NCBI GenBank assembly: GCA_905479985.1
Contig: CAJQOM010000010.1
Span: forward strand, 1-56,051
Origin: an uncultured Gammaproteobacteria bacterium
Lineage (GTDB): Bacteria; Pseudomonadota; Gammaproteobacteria; Nitrosococcales; Methylophagaceae
Direction of reading: 5' to 3'
Length of the DNA stretch: 56,051 nt
In this document: piece after piece, positions 35,005-44,307 of the stretch
Layout: each line of letters begins with the position of its first letter
How positions within the stretch are numbered: position 1 is the first letter of the stretch
Notes under the pieces: model-generated
Databases searched by the model: none
The model's input: the letters and a program-made list of their open reading frames with translations, nothing else
What the model was told of the DNA's origin: nothing
Made by a program: the position numbers and the translations under genes

Positions 35005-36351
35005 ATGGAAATACTGGCAACCCTGACAGAGTGGATAAAAGTCCTCAACGGCATTGTATGGGGACCAGCAATGCTCGTGCTTATTTTAGGCACCGGTTTA
35101 TATCTGATGTTAGGTTTGAAGTTGATGCCGATCTTTAAATTAGCTTATGGCAGCAAAATGCTATGGCAAGGTCGAGAACCAGATTCAAACCTAGGTGATA
35201 TTTCTGCATTCAATGCCTTAATGACCTCTTTATCAGCCACCATTGGCACCGGTAATATCGCCGGTGTTGCGACGGCCATATTTTTAGGTGGCCCAGGTGC
35301 TCTATTTTGGATGTGGATGACCGCATTAGTGGGTATGGCAACCAAATATGCCGAAGCAGTGTTAGCTGTTCATTATCGCGAAACGGATGCCAATGGTAAT
35401 AAAAATGGTGGGCCGATGTATTACATCAAAAATGGCTTAGGGCATCGCTTTGCATGGTTAGGAACGACATTTGCTATCTTTGGTGCGATGGCAGGCTTTG
35501 GTATTGGTAATACCATTCAAGCGAATTCCGTTGCCGATGCACTGAATAGTAAATTCGATATTCCCTTTGAATGGACAGGTATTGCCATTGGTATTTTAGT
35601 CGGACTGGTACTATTAGGCGGTATAAAACGCATAGCGCATGTCGCGGGCAGCTTAGTACCAATCATGGCAGTCAGCTATGTGCTCGCAGCAACCACCATT
35701 TTAATGATGCATGTTGATCAAATCCCTCAGGCATTTGATTTGATCTTCACCTATGCCTTCACACCCATTGCAGCAACAGGCGGCTTTGCAGGCGCGGCTG
35801 TTTGGGCAGCCATTCGGTTTGGTGTGGCACGCGGTATTTTTTCGAATGAAGCAGGCTTAGGTAGCGCCCCGATTGCACATGCCTCTGCAATGACCAATAA
35901 CCCCGTACGACAAGGCACAATTGCCATGATGGGGACATTTATTGACACCATTATCATCTGCTCGATGACCGGATTGGTGATCATAGTGTCAGGGGTATGG
36001 ACGAGCGGTGAGACAGGGGCTAGCTTATCGTCATTGGCCTTTGAATCAGCTATGCCTGGAATAGGCTCTTATGTTGTCACCATAGGCTTAACAGTCTTCG
36101 CTTTTACGACCATTTTAGGGTGGAGTATCTACAGTGAGAAATGTGTGACGTATTTAATGGGTGCCAAAGCGGTCATCCCATTCAGGGTTTTATGGATATT
36201 AGCTGTTCCACTAGGGGCTGTCAGTGATTTAGAGTTTATTTGGCTGGTGGCTGATACTTTGAATGCCTTGATGGCGATACCCAATTTGATTGCCTTATTA
36301 TTGTTAAGCCCGGTTGTCTTCGGTTTAACACGATCTTATTTTAGAAAATAA
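35005..36351 (+). CDS. AGCS family amino-acid:cation symporter
   Basis: A 448-residue, roughly 11-helix membrane protein of the alanine/glycine:sodium symporter family. Diagnostic segments are SLSATIGTGNIAGVATAI, GGPGALFWMWMTALVGMATKYAE and GVARGIFSNEAGLGSAPIAHAS. It takes up alanine or glycine with Na+, consistent with life in saline water. ATG 35005 follows AGAGGAAC; the TTG just before it is not needed. It is probably a single gene. Confidence 0.88.
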   Translation: MEILATLTEWIKVLNGIVWGPAMLVLILGTGLYLMLGLKLMPIFKLAYGSKMLWQGREPDSNLGDISAFNALMTSLSATIGTGNIAGVATAIFLGGPGALFWMWMTALVGMATKYAEAVLAVHYRETDANGNKNGGPMYYIKNGLGHRFAWLGTTFAIFGAMAGFGIGNTIQANSVADALNSKFDIPFEWTGIAIGILVGLVLLGGIKRIAHVAGSLVPIMAVSYVLAATTILMMHVDQIPQAFDLIFTYAFTPIAATGGFAGAAVWAAIRFGVARGIFSNEAGLGSAPIAHASAMTNNPVRQGTIAMMGTFIDTIIICSMTGLVIIVSGVWTSGETGASLSSLAFESAMPGIGSYVVTIGLTVFAFTTILGWSIYSEKCVTYLMGAKAVIPFRVLWILAVPLGAVSDLEFIWLVADTLNALMAIPNLIALLLLSPVVFGLTRSYFRK

Positions 36352-36387
36352 AAAAAACGGCTTAGCCTCTGGGGAGGACTAAGCCGT
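36352..36387 (-). terminator. Rho-independent terminator of the membrane cytochrome gene
   Basis: The stem CGGCTTAG (36358-36365) / CTAAGCCG (36379-36386) with a loop containing CCTC/GGAGG is preceded by A7 on the plus strand, which becomes a U-tract for minus-strand transcripts. It separates convergent genes; plus-strand readthrough from the AGCS gene is less efficiently stopped. Confidence 0.75.
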
Positions 36388-36421
36388 TGGAGATAAAACG
36401 AGCTAACTTTAGGGGGTTGGC

Positions 36422-37189
36422 TTATTCATCAAGTAAAGCGTCACGGTCATCGTCATGGATGCGCGGCATAATCCACATTTCATACATAGAAACGATCCAC
36501 ATAAAGGCAAAAGACAAGCCCATTGTGCCGCCCCCAATAATGACTAACCATGCGAAATGGGGATTAAGTTTAGTCAGCCACCATGAAGCAATATCAATCA
36601 ATAAGAAGATATAAGGCATCACAATAACCGTTGATTTAAGTGCTTTAGGAATACCTGAAGCCAGACTGAAAATCAGACCAACAAACATAAAGATAAAGGA
36701 AATACCAAATAAATGGATATGTGAAACCCGTGCCAGAGATGAAAAGCTGGCACCGGTATCTGTTTTAGACACATGGGCGACATTTTCAAATTTTGTGAAA
36801 TCGGGAACAGGCATACCAGAAGGTGCACTGTGACAAGCGATACAGCTGTTATCCATGATTTGTCGGATGCCACTCTCATTAAAGCTTTTTTCATCAGCGC
36901 CTTTACGAACCCAGTTAATGATTTTTAACCTGTCTTCTTCTGGTGCCATCATTTTCATTGAACCATCAAGCTTGGACTCTAAAGTTGAACCAGAGCGCTT
37001 TCCGTAGTAACTATAGACAATATCATCGGTTGATAGTCCTAATTTTCCATCAGCCATACCATGTGTGAATTGGATTTGAACGATAGCCATTAGATAGCCA
37101 ACGGCAACAACGACCAAATAACCCGTAAAGAGTGATTTTAATGCTGTACCTTGACTAGACAGGTTAATTTTATGTTGCGTGTTGGCCAT
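36422..37189 (-). CDS. Membrane-bound c-type cytochrome, unidentified family
   Basis: A 255-residue inner-membrane protein with one N-terminal helix (about 18-38), a periplasmic domain of about 115 residues containing a c-haem motif CIACH (116-120), and three C-terminal helices (about 158-178, 188-208, 215-236). RVSHIHLFG at the start of the second helix has two His that could bind a second haem or metal. I do not recognise the family. No other electron-transport gene adjoins it, so partners are unknown. A terminator follows at 36352-36387. Confidence 0.75.
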   Translation of the reverse strand: MANTQHKINLSSQGTALKSLFTGYLVVVAVGYLMAIVQIQFTHGMADGKLGLSTDDIVYSYYGKRSGSTLESKLDGSMKMMAPEEDRLKIINWVRKGADEKSFNESGIRQIMDNSCIACHSAPSGMPVPDFTKFENVAHVSKTDTGASFSSLARVSHIHLFGISFIFMFVGLIFSLASGIPKALKSTVIVMPYIFLLIDIASWWLTKLNPHFAWLVIIGGGTMGLSFAFMWIVSMYEMWIMPRIHDDDRDALLDE

Positions 37190-37224
37190 AATATGCTCAC
37201 TTATTTTTAGTATTTATGGTGTGT

Positions 37225-37983
37225 TTAATGAAACACTTGTTTTAATAATTCTGTTGTTCTTGCTGCTGGATTCTCACGAATCTTTTTTTCTTCTAAAGCG
37301 ATAATTGCAAATAAACCCTCTAAAGCTTGCTGGGTAACATAATCAGTCAGGTCGACATTGACCTGTTCACCGATTAAAGGTACTGCAGCAAGTTGTTGGC
37401 TTAAGTCATTGTAATATTTAGTAGAACCTACTTCATTAAGCGATGATGCAACTGTAGGCTTAAATAACTGTGTTAATTGAGCACTGGTTTGCGTTTTAAA
37501 ATATTCGGTCGCGGCATTATTAGGCCCACTTAAAACTTTTGTCGCATCGTCTATCGACATGTTCTGAATGGCATCGACCAAAATCTCAGTGGCTGCCGGC
37601 GCCGCTTTTTCAGCGGCACGGTTAAGACTTTGTTCAAATTGGTCTGCTTGAGCGGATAGGCCGATTTTTCGCATCAGGCTACTGACTTTATCGAATGCAG
37701 GCGGTAAAGGAATACGAATAAGATCATTGCTCAGATAGCCATCAGTTTGACTAACATTATCAATGGCATTACGAGCGCCAATGTCCAAGGCTTGTTTTAA
37801 GCCTGATATGATCGTGTTGTTATCTAATGAGGAAGTACTGGAGGATGTAACTTGATTAGAGAGTAATTCAGATCCAATGGTCGTTGCATCTTTTAATAAA
37901 GAGCCCCAGTCTGCTGTTGCACTGGAAGTATAAGAAATAGATGCTAAAAGCACTAAACCAGAAAGGGTTCGGATGCGGGGCAT
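37225..37983 (-). CDS. DUF4197 family exported protein
   Basis: A 252-residue protein with a signal peptide (cleavage likely after the Ala in SSATA, about residue 23), then a mostly helical body. GLKQALDIGARNAIDNVSQTDGYL and the C-terminal ALEGLFAIIALEEKKIRENPAARTTELLKQVF are the two conserved blocks of DUF4197. Function unknown; probably periplasmic. It is separated by 35 bases from the membrane cytochrome gene on the same strand, so the two could be cotranscribed. Confidence 0.85.
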   Translation of the reverse strand: MPRIRTLSGLVLLASISYTSSATADWGSLLKDATTIGSELLSNQVTSSSTSSLDNNTIISGLKQALDIGARNAIDNVSQTDGYLSNDLIRIPLPPAFDKVSSLMRKIGLSAQADQFEQSLNRAAEKAAPAATEILVDAIQNMSIDDATKVLSGPNNAATEYFKTQTSAQLTQLFKPTVASSLNEVGSTKYYNDLSQQLAAVPLIGEQVNVDLTDYVTQQALEGLFAIIALEEKKIRENPAARTTELLKQVFH

Positions 37984-38315
37984 TAAGAATGTCCTTTTGT
38001 TTTTATAGTCTCATAAGTTGAAAGAGCCAACAAAAAAAGTTAAGTGAAAATATCATTGCATATAACGCTATTTTAATGGTTGAGTTTAGTAATCACCATC
38101 AAATTAACTACGGTTAATTACGAAGCTCACTCTAATTTACATATTTAGTTCAGATATGCCATGCCTATAGACTAGTGGAATAGCCATTAGGTTCTGACTT
38201 TGATTAGCGTAACTAAAAAGTAGGGTGAACGAGATTTGGAACATTAAAATTTAAGCAATAAAAAAGCCGGTTAACAAGTAACCGGCTTCAATATTCTTTT
38301 CAATGAAAAGTGGCT
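37984..38315. other. Intergenic region before the cold-shock gene
   Basis: About 330 bases without a gene. Apart from the csp terminator at 38264-38288, I see only AT-rich DNA with likely promoter content for the DUF4197 gene; no repeats or RNA genes were recognised. Confidence 0.4.
38264..38288 (-). terminator. Rho-independent terminator of the cold-shock gene
   Basis: A perfect 10-bp stem AAGCCGGTTA (38264-38273) / TAACCGGCTT (38279-38288) with loop ACAAG. On the minus strand it is followed by a run of T. It lies 27 bases after the csp stop. Confidence 0.9.
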
Positions 38316-38525
38316 TTAGCCTGGAACGACGTTCTCAGCTTGAGGACCTTTTTGTCCTTGTGTCACTTCCATTGTTACAGCTTGACCTTCTTTCAAAGAT
38401 TTAAAGCCGTCAGCTTGAATAGCTGTATGGTGTACGAATACATCTGGGCCATCAGATTGCTCGATGAAACCGAAACCTTTTTCGTCGTTAAACCATTTAA
38501 CGGTGCCTGTTACTTGTTCTGCCAT
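38316..38525 (-). CDS. Cold-shock protein (CspA family)
   Basis: A 69-residue single OB-fold cold-shock domain. [17 protein letters not shown] (RNP1: KGFGFI) and DVFVHHTAI (RNP2: VFVHH) are the nucleic-acid-binding motifs, and [10 protein letters not shown] is a typical end. It binds single-stranded RNA/DNA. There are only 38 bases between the yggX stop and this start, with an AGAGG site, so it may be transcribed with mutY-yggX, or from its own promoter. Confidence 0.93.
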   Translation of the reverse strand: MAEQVTGTVKWFNDEKGFGFIEQSDGPDVFVHHTAIQADGFKSLKEGQAVTMEVTQGQKGPQAENVVPG

Positions 38526-38563
38526 GTTAACCTCTGTACTTGTGTTGTTTTGTTAATTAAAAT

Positions 38564-38833
38564 TTATTCAGCCACTACAAACTCTGCAGGTGGAGCTGAA
38601 CCCTCACCGAAGAAAAATTTCTCTAATTCTTCTTTAAGGAATTGTTGTGATTTAGAATCTGCTAATGATAATCGGTATTCATTGATTAACATGGTTTGCT
38701 GGCTTAACCACATTTGCCAAGCTTCCTTAGAGACGGAGTCATAGATCTTCTTGCCCAAGTCACCGGGGTACGGAGGAAAATCCATACCTTCAGCTTCCTT
38801 TCCTAATTTTACGCAGTGGACAAGACGTGCCAT
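38564..38833 (-). CDS. yggX: Fe(2+)-trafficking protein YggX
   Basis: An 89-residue protein of the YggX family with [32 protein letters not shown], containing the conserved Cys-7, and YRLSLAD near the centre. YggX protects iron-sulfur enzymes from oxidation and is thought to help iron trafficking. It follows mutY by 9 bases, the same pairing as in E. coli; MutY is itself an iron-sulfur protein. Confidence 0.95.
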   Translation of the reverse strand: MARLVHCVKLGKEAEGMDFPPYPGDLGKKIYDSVSKEAWQMWLSQQTMLINEYRLSLADSKSQQFLKEELEKFFFGEGSAPPAEFVVAE

Positions 38834-38842
38834 ATGTTGCTC

Positions 38843-39889
38843 TTATTCTAATAACTTCAAAAATGCTTTAACAGGTGCGGGTAAACCGAGCCGTAATGCA
38901 TTGTTTCTCGTGTGCCAATCCAAACCTTCATAGTCGGTTATCGATTGGCTGCAAACAGAAGAGTGTACCAGATATGGAAAAATGTCCAGCTTGTAGTGCG
39001 TAAAGATATGGCGAATAGGTTTTTGCTGAATAAGATTATCTGGAACAGTACCGAAATTCTGTTGATAAAAGGCGACGGCAGCATCTAAACTTTCAAACTC
39101 AGGGAAACTCCATAGCCCGCCCCAAATTCCTTCGTTAGGCCTTTGTTCTAGGTGTATTAGCCCTGATTGTGATTGGATGATAAGCCAGTGAATTTGGCGC
39201 AACGGTATGATTTTTTTAGGCTTAGATGTCGGAAACACAGTCGGGTTACCAGACTCAAAACCTTTACAATCAGAGATGAGTGGACATTGCGAACAAAGGG
39301 GCTTACTGCGCGTACAAATTGTCGCACCTAAGTCCATTTGCGCTTGAATATAATGCGCAATGCGATTTTTGGGTAGTAATTGTTCAGAAAATTGCCACAA
39401 CTGTTGTTCAATATTTTTTTGACCAGGCCAACCAGAGATTGCCGCATATCGGGTTAATACGCGTTTTACATTGCCATCAAGAATGGGATAGTTTTGGTGA
39501 TAACCCAGCGCCATAATCGCGCCAGCAGTCGAACGGCCAATACCGGGCAACGCAATTAATGATTCTAATGTAGCCGGCATTTGTCCTTGATGCTCTGCCA
39601 TGATGATCCCAGCAGCTTTATGGAGGTTGCGAGCGCGTGCGTAATAGCCTAAACCTGTCCACAGGGCCAATACGTCATCTAAGTCAGCAGCGGCAAGTGC
39701 AGCAACATCAGCATAGCGGCTAATAAATCGGGTGTAGTAGTCAATAACCGTCGTGACTTGCGTTTGTTGTAGCATGATTTCTGATAACCAAACATGGTAA
39801 GGCGTAATATCATGCTGCCATGGCAAATCCTTGCGACCATGATCATCAAACCAGGCGAGCAAGCGAGTGCTAAAAGGAGGAATACTCAA
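38843..39889 (-). CDS. mutY: A/G-specific adenine glycosylase MutY
   Basis: A 348-residue DNA repair glycosylase that removes A opposite 8-oxoguanine. The helix-hairpin-helix LPGIGRSTAGAI, catalytic Asp in LDGNVKRVL and four Fe-S cysteines (C-x6-C-x2-C-x5-C in CTRSKPLCSQCPLISDC) are present. A C-terminal NUDIX-like domain with GIWGGLWSFPEF follows. Length and domains are complete. It is first of mutY-yggX, 28 bases after the AsmA gene on the same strand. Confidence 0.95.
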   Translation of the reverse strand: MSIPPFSTRLLAWFDDHGRKDLPWQHDITPYHVWLSEIMLQQTQVTTVIDYYTRFISRYADVAALAAADLDDVLALWTGLGYYARARNLHKAAGIIMAEHQGQMPATLESLIALPGIGRSTAGAIMALGYHQNYPILDGNVKRVLTRYAAISGWPGQKNIEQQLWQFSEQLLPKNRIAHYIQAQMDLGATICTRSKPLCSQCPLISDCKGFESGNPTVFPTSKPKKIIPLRQIHWLIIQSQSGLIHLEQRPNEGIWGGLWSFPEFESLDAAVAFYQQNFGTVPDNLIQQKPIRHIFTHYKLDIFPYLVHSSVCSQSITDYEGLDWHTRNNALRLGLPAPVKAFLKLLE

Positions 39890-39917
39890 AATTGAAACCG
39901 GCTACAAAGAGTGGGGT

Positions 39918-42230
39918 TTAAAATAAACCTTTTAACTTTCCGCCAATGGCATCTTTTAATTCATCTTCTGCTGATTTCGCAGGCGCTTTGTCAGCCTCAT
40001 CAACTGCTTCATTAGCGCTATCAGGTTTTTTATTACCGAGTAAAGCACCACCGAGAAGGCCACCTAGTTCACCGCCAAGTTTATCCTTGAGCTTATCCGT
40101 GACCTTATCTTTGACCTTCTGTTTCGCGTTATCACGAAAGAGTGTGGCCAAATCAACAGTGGGTTTAGGGTTATTAAAGCTACCGGTTATCTTGACCGGC
40201 ACAATTAAACCTTTGAGCTCAGACAAGTCTTTACCTTGTTGCCCTTCAGCCGAACCAACGATACCGACTTCTAAGCCATAATTAATGGCTTCTTTATTTA
40301 AATCAGCTGTCCCTGCACCATTCACGCGTAACAAAGGTGACATTAGTAGTAAGTCCGGATTGTTAATAACGCCATTGTTGGCTTTAAAGGATCCCTTAAA
40401 ACTAGAAAAATCTGTTTTCACAACCGAATCTGATTGTGGCACCGGTTCGCCCTTTAATACCGCTTTAGCTTTGCGAATACTGTCAGCGATATTAATGCCT
40501 TTCAATGAGCCGTCAGTAAAGGCAAAATTACCATTGCCTGATAGTGTCTGCTTTATCTGTTCTACTGTTTTCCCTTGACCGGCTAATTTCACCTTGGCAT
40601 TTACAAGACCAGAGACTTTATCATCGCCGTTCAGGTCCTTCAGTAAAGGCCCTGCTTGGATATTGCTTAAGTTTTCGTTAATCGCTAATTTGAGATTTTC
40701 TCCCCGCGCATCGAGGTTAACATTCCCTTTATATTGACCTTGATAGAGGTTGGCGCTCATTGGATGAAGTTTGACCACGCCATCTTTAGCGTTGATATTA
40801 ATATGAATATTGTCACTTTGGGTACCACTGATTTTTAGTTTTCCAATATCAAGACTACCCGCTATATTTAAACCACGAAGAGTATCCAGCGGTAGCTCAT
40901 TAGCTGCGCCAGCACTGGCTGTTGCAGGCGAAGCAGCAACTGTGGATTCGTTGTCAACAGGGGGCATATAACGATCAGCATCAATACTATCAAGCGCTAG
41001 TTTGAATTTGAGTGCCGGTTTAGCAAAGTCTCTGATTGCAAATTGTCCTGTTAATTGACTTTGATCTAGCGTTAAAGCCAAGTCATCCAAACTAATATGA
41101 TCCGTTGAGCCTGAGAGTGGACTACTAAGTTGAACGAGTTCTAAGGTATTCGCATCAGCCATCGCGGGGAGCTCAATCGCGAATTGCTGGGCTAACTGTC
41201 TTAAATTAAAGGGCTTAACAGCAAGGTGACCGGAAAGTTGAGGCTGGTCAGATAAGATCTGTTTCGCTTTAATATCACTTTCAATGGCAAGATCTTGAAT
41301 TTGAATTAACAATTGAGATAAATCGGCAGTTTGTTGTTCTAAATTCGCAGAAACATCGCCACTTAAAGACAGCGTTATTTCTGGTAAAGGTAGGCTATCA
41401 CCTGATGCGACTGTGTCAATTGTTAACTGTTTTAAGGTATACAGTTGTTTGGCAACATCGGCCGTAAGATCTGTTGTTAAAGTGAGGTCAACAGCAGGCA
41501 TCTCATGCCCTGTCATTTTGGTTTTAAAAGTGAGGTCGGTCAACGTGAACAACTGGTTGTCCATATCTGCAGTTAATTGAGATGCTAAGCTGATATTGGT
41601 GGCCATTTGAGGTGCACTACTGGCCAAATCAAAATCAAGCTCAACAGCCGTCGGTTGTCCTGGCGTTAAAGGATCTGTTTTTAAGTTTAAATTTTCGATC
41701 GTGTAATGTGCCGCGGTACTTTTATCTGACCAAACGACGTTTGCGTTAGTTAATTCGACACCAGCGATACTGAGTGCAGCTAAGCCTGCGGCAGGTTCGT
41801 CCGCATTTGATTCTTTAACATCAGCCTCTGACTCAGATTGATTAGCAAGGTCATCCCAGTTTGTTTTACCGGCTTTATTTTTTTCTAAGTTAAGCACGAG
41901 ACCGTCTAAAACGATCGTATCCATCTCCAACTCTTTTTTAAGCAGCGGCATCAATTTGATACGAATCTGTGCACCATCAATCTTAGCAAATTGATCAGCT
42001 TCAAAGCCTTCAGCATTACTTAAGGACAAGGGACCTAACTCAAGTGCAATCCAGGGGAAGACGGATAAACCAATATCACCTTTTAAGGTCAGTGTTCGGC
42101 CAGTGGCCTTTTCAACTTGTTCAGAAATTTGCTGCTTGTAGTCATTAGGATCGACGATAAAGGGCAGTGCAATTAGCCCAGCGATAACGATAGTAACAAT
42201 AAAAGCGATGAGTTTTAACAAGAGGCGCAT
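39918..42230 (-). CDS. asmA: AsmA family protein
   Basis: A 770-residue protein with an N-terminal membrane anchor (about 4-24), LPFIVDPNDYKQQI, then the N-terminal AsmA domain and a C-terminal domain with repeated beta segments ending in Lys/Gly/Leu-rich GLLGGALLG and a charged tail. AsmA proteins are periplasmic, membrane-anchored and linked to lipid transport and outer-membrane assembly. It is longer than E. coli AsmA (617 residues). Upstream of mutY on the same strand. Confidence 0.85.
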   Translation of the reverse strand: MRLLLKLIAFIVTIVIAGLIALPFIVDPNDYKQQISEQVEKATGRTLTLKGDIGLSVFPWIALELGPLSLSNAEGFEADQFAKIDGAQIRIKLMPLLKKELEMDTIVLDGLVLNLEKNKAGKTNWDDLANQSESEADVKESNADEPAAGLAALSIAGVELTNANVVWSDKSTAAHYTIENLNLKTDPLTPGQPTAVELDFDLASSAPQMATNISLASQLTADMDNQLFTLTDLTFKTKMTGHEMPAVDLTLTTDLTADVAKQLYTLKQLTIDTVASGDSLPLPEITLSLSGDVSANLEQQTADLSQLLIQIQDLAIESDIKAKQILSDQPQLSGHLAVKPFNLRQLAQQFAIELPAMADANTLELVQLSSPLSGSTDHISLDDLALTLDQSQLTGQFAIRDFAKPALKFKLALDSIDADRYMPPVDNESTVAASPATASAGAANELPLDTLRGLNIAGSLDIGKLKISGTQSDNIHININAKDGVVKLHPMSANLYQGQYKGNVNLDARGENLKLAINENLSNIQAGPLLKDLNGDDKVSGLVNAKVKLAGQGKTVEQIKQTLSGNGNFAFTDGSLKGINIADSIRKAKAVLKGEPVPQSDSVVKTDFSSFKGSFKANNGVINNPDLLLMSPLLRVNGAGTADLNKEAINYGLEVGIVGSAEGQQGKDLSELKGLIVPVKITGSFNNPKPTVDLATLFRDNAKQKVKDKVTDKLKDKLGGELGGLLGGALLGNKKPDSANEAVDEADKAPAKSAEDELKDAIGGKLKGLF

Positions 42231-42291
42231 GATCGAATTTCCCTAAATCGTGTTCTCTAGTGACAAACGCGACGACAGCTTAGTTCTGCCT

Positions 42292-44307
42292 TTAGTCGTT
42301 TAGCACCTTATAATTAAATTGCTCATAGTTGAGCGAGTAACTGAGCAGTTTTTTCGTCACTATTGTATAGGTTTTTTCACCATCTTTGACACGAAAAGTG
42401 CGGTTTGGAGAATAGCCGCCTTTACCAACAATCATCGTCTCTGCTTGTTCAATTTCCGCAATAGGAGGCAGATAGAGACATTTTGTTTCTATTGCTTGCC
42501 CTTTAGGGCTGAGGGAAGTGGCTGCAGGCTGGCCAGGGTGAATTTGTAAGCCGACTTGTACGATATCGTTATGATCAATCTGTAACCAACGAATGATCCC
42601 TAATCTAGGGGCAAGGTTCGCTTCAAAGACACCGACGAAATCACCTATATTGATAACGGGAAGCATTGATTTATGGCATTTAGCCATGAGACCACCAGTC
42701 CCTTGATTTCCAATAGTCCATTCGGTAGCTTGCCCATCATCAGGTTTTGCCAAACAGCAATGAATGGCATCAAATCCGTTGGCAAGGCTAATAGGTCGGT
42801 TTGTAACCGGGGCGAGCCGTTGATACTGTCGCTGATAACTGGCATTAAATTGTGGGATAACTTTCTTCAATAATTGAATATCTAAGTCGTATCGGCCTAA
42901 TTTTGTGGTATTGGCCGCTGCTTCAAAAATTTGTTCGATGGCAAATAATACGCCTTGCGGGTTAAGTACGCGTGTTTCAGCGGATTGCCGATTTTCTTGG
43001 TCAACAAGGTGAAGAGGAGTAGCGAGGCGGTCGCTGTGGCATTCGAGGCAAAAATGTCCCGCGATAATGGCCTTATGTTTAGCTCTTCGTTGGTGCTTTG
43101 ACAGCGGGCTGATGGTGACTTTATCGGCCATTTTACCCATTAGCTTAAAGAGTCTGAAAACATCATATTTAGCTAAACTATAGGGATCAGCAATGCCGGT
43201 TAACATAATCTGATTATAGTAATGAATAAATGGCTTTTTAGTCTCCGATATTTTCAGAGAAACCTGTGAGTCCAGTACCTCAGCAGCTTCACAGTAGAGG
43301 TAAAGTTGGTGCAAATCATGAATTGCACCGGGGGGGGGGGCACTGCGGTAATGACGAAAGGCATTGGTAGTCAATAAACTAATCGATTCAGCCGCGCGAA
43401 TAATGGCAAATAAAAAGGTGTTATCTAGATTAGGACGAAGACCTTGCTGATAAGATGCCATAACAACGGTTTTATAGCCTAAGGCCAATTCTTCTAAAAA
43501 AACATTGAGCTGATTAATATTGGCTTCGAATACCGTAGGATCAGACATTTCTAACTTAATGGTGTCAACATCTCGGCTGAAAACCAAAGCATTAACTAGC
43601 TCTCGGTATAACTCGAGTAATGCTAAACGGTTGTCAGGTGCTATCGAAAGTCGATTGAGTGGTACCAGCTTTTCTAATAAAGCATCAACAGTGATGGCTT
43701 GGTTATCGGCCGGTAAAGAGGCTATCCAAGTAGCCAGTGCCTTAGGATCAACAATCGTGTTTAATTTATCGTCTGAAGGACTAGGCGTGCTAAGTGTTAA
43801 TGACGGTAAGCCAGAGGCCGGTGATTTACGTCGCGAGAGGTGTTTAGATAAAGCACCGAGTAAAGAGGGTTTTTTAGCTGGTTTAAGTTTTGGAGTCTCA
43901 ATTGACTTGTTTGATTTGGGCTTTTTGTCCGTTTTCACGGCTTTCTTTGGGCGAGGCTGAGGAGGCGGTGTGATTTTGTCAGCCGGTTTAACCGTGGCGA
44001 TTTTAGCTTCTGCCGCATTGAGTATCTCAGCTAGCTGTTTGGTCCGAATAGGTTTTTTAATTAAGAAATTAGCGAGGGTTTCAGATTGGTTTTTTTGAGT
44101 CAGAATGGCGCTGACCCCTTGCTTATGCTCACGTAGCATTGAGCGGCCTTCTTCAGTGTCGACACCGTAGATGAATAAATCAATTTGTCCTGATTGCCTC
44201 AACTGCCATTCACTGGTTAAGCGTGAATCGGATAATTGTAAAACAGAGATCAAAGCTGCCATATCAATATTATTGACGCCACATAACTTGATGCGAAGCA
44301 TTGCCAT
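42292..44307 (-). CDS. Large uncharacterised regulator-like protein with an 11-C tract
   Basis: A 671-residue cytoplasmic protein. The N-terminus (1-90) looks receiver-like in pattern (IDLFIYGVDTEEGRSML, VSAILTQKN, IRTKQLAEIL). Pro/Lys-rich disorder follows (about 110-180), then a helical middle. A C-terminal beta-rich part (about 515-671) contains NQGTGGLMAKCH and GDFVGVFEANLAPRLGIIRWL, reminiscent of a PilZ-like fold; this assignment is weak. The codons for Ala-Pro-Pro-Pro-Gly near residue 323 form an 11-base C run (43330-43340 on the minus strand). It overlaps the end of the CorB gene by one base (TAATG), so it shares its transcript. Family not recognised. Confidence 0.6.
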   Translation of the reverse strand: MAMLRIKLCGVNNIDMAALISVLQLSDSRLTSEWQLRQSGQIDLFIYGVDTEEGRSMLREHKQGVSAILTQKNQSETLANFLIKKPIRTKQLAEILNAAEAKIATVKPADKITPPPQPRPKKAVKTDKKPKSNKSIETPKLKPAKKPSLLGALSKHLSRRKSPASGLPSLTLSTPSPSDDKLNTIVDPKALATWIASLPADNQAITVDALLEKLVPLNRLSIAPDNRLALLELYRELVNALVFSRDVDTIKLEMSDPTVFEANINQLNVFLEELALGYKTVVMASYQQGLRPNLDNTFLFAIIRAAESISLLTTNAFRHYRSAPPPGAIHDLHQLYLYCEAAEVLDSQVSLKISETKKPFIHYYNQIMLTGIADPYSLAKYDVFRLFKLMGKMADKVTISPLSKHQRRAKHKAIIAGHFCLECHSDRLATPLHLVDQENRQSAETRVLNPQGVLFAIEQIFEAAANTTKLGRYDLDIQLLKKVIPQFNASYQRQYQRLAPVTNRPISLANGFDAIHCCLAKPDDGQATEWTIGNQGTGGLMAKCHKSMLPVINIGDFVGVFEANLAPRLGIIRWLQIDHNDIVQVGLQIHPGQPAATSLSPKGQAIETKCLYLPPIAEIEQAETMIVGKGGYSPNRTFRVKDGEKTYTIVTKKLLSYSLNYEQFNYKVLND
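43330..43340. repeat. Homopolymer tract of 11 G/C inside a coding sequence
   Basis: Eleven consecutive G on the plus strand (C in the coding strand) fall within the Ala-Pro-Pro-Pro-Gly codons of the 671-residue protein. Tracts of this length are prone to slipped-strand changes, and a one-base change would truncate the protein in its middle. In this sequence the frame is open. Confidence 0.9.

Noticed and set aside
43030-43060. CxxCH haem motif (CLECH) in the 671-residue protein
   Set aside because: The protein has no signal peptide or membrane anchor, so c-type haem attachment in the periplasm is unlikely; the motif is probably chance or metal-binding.
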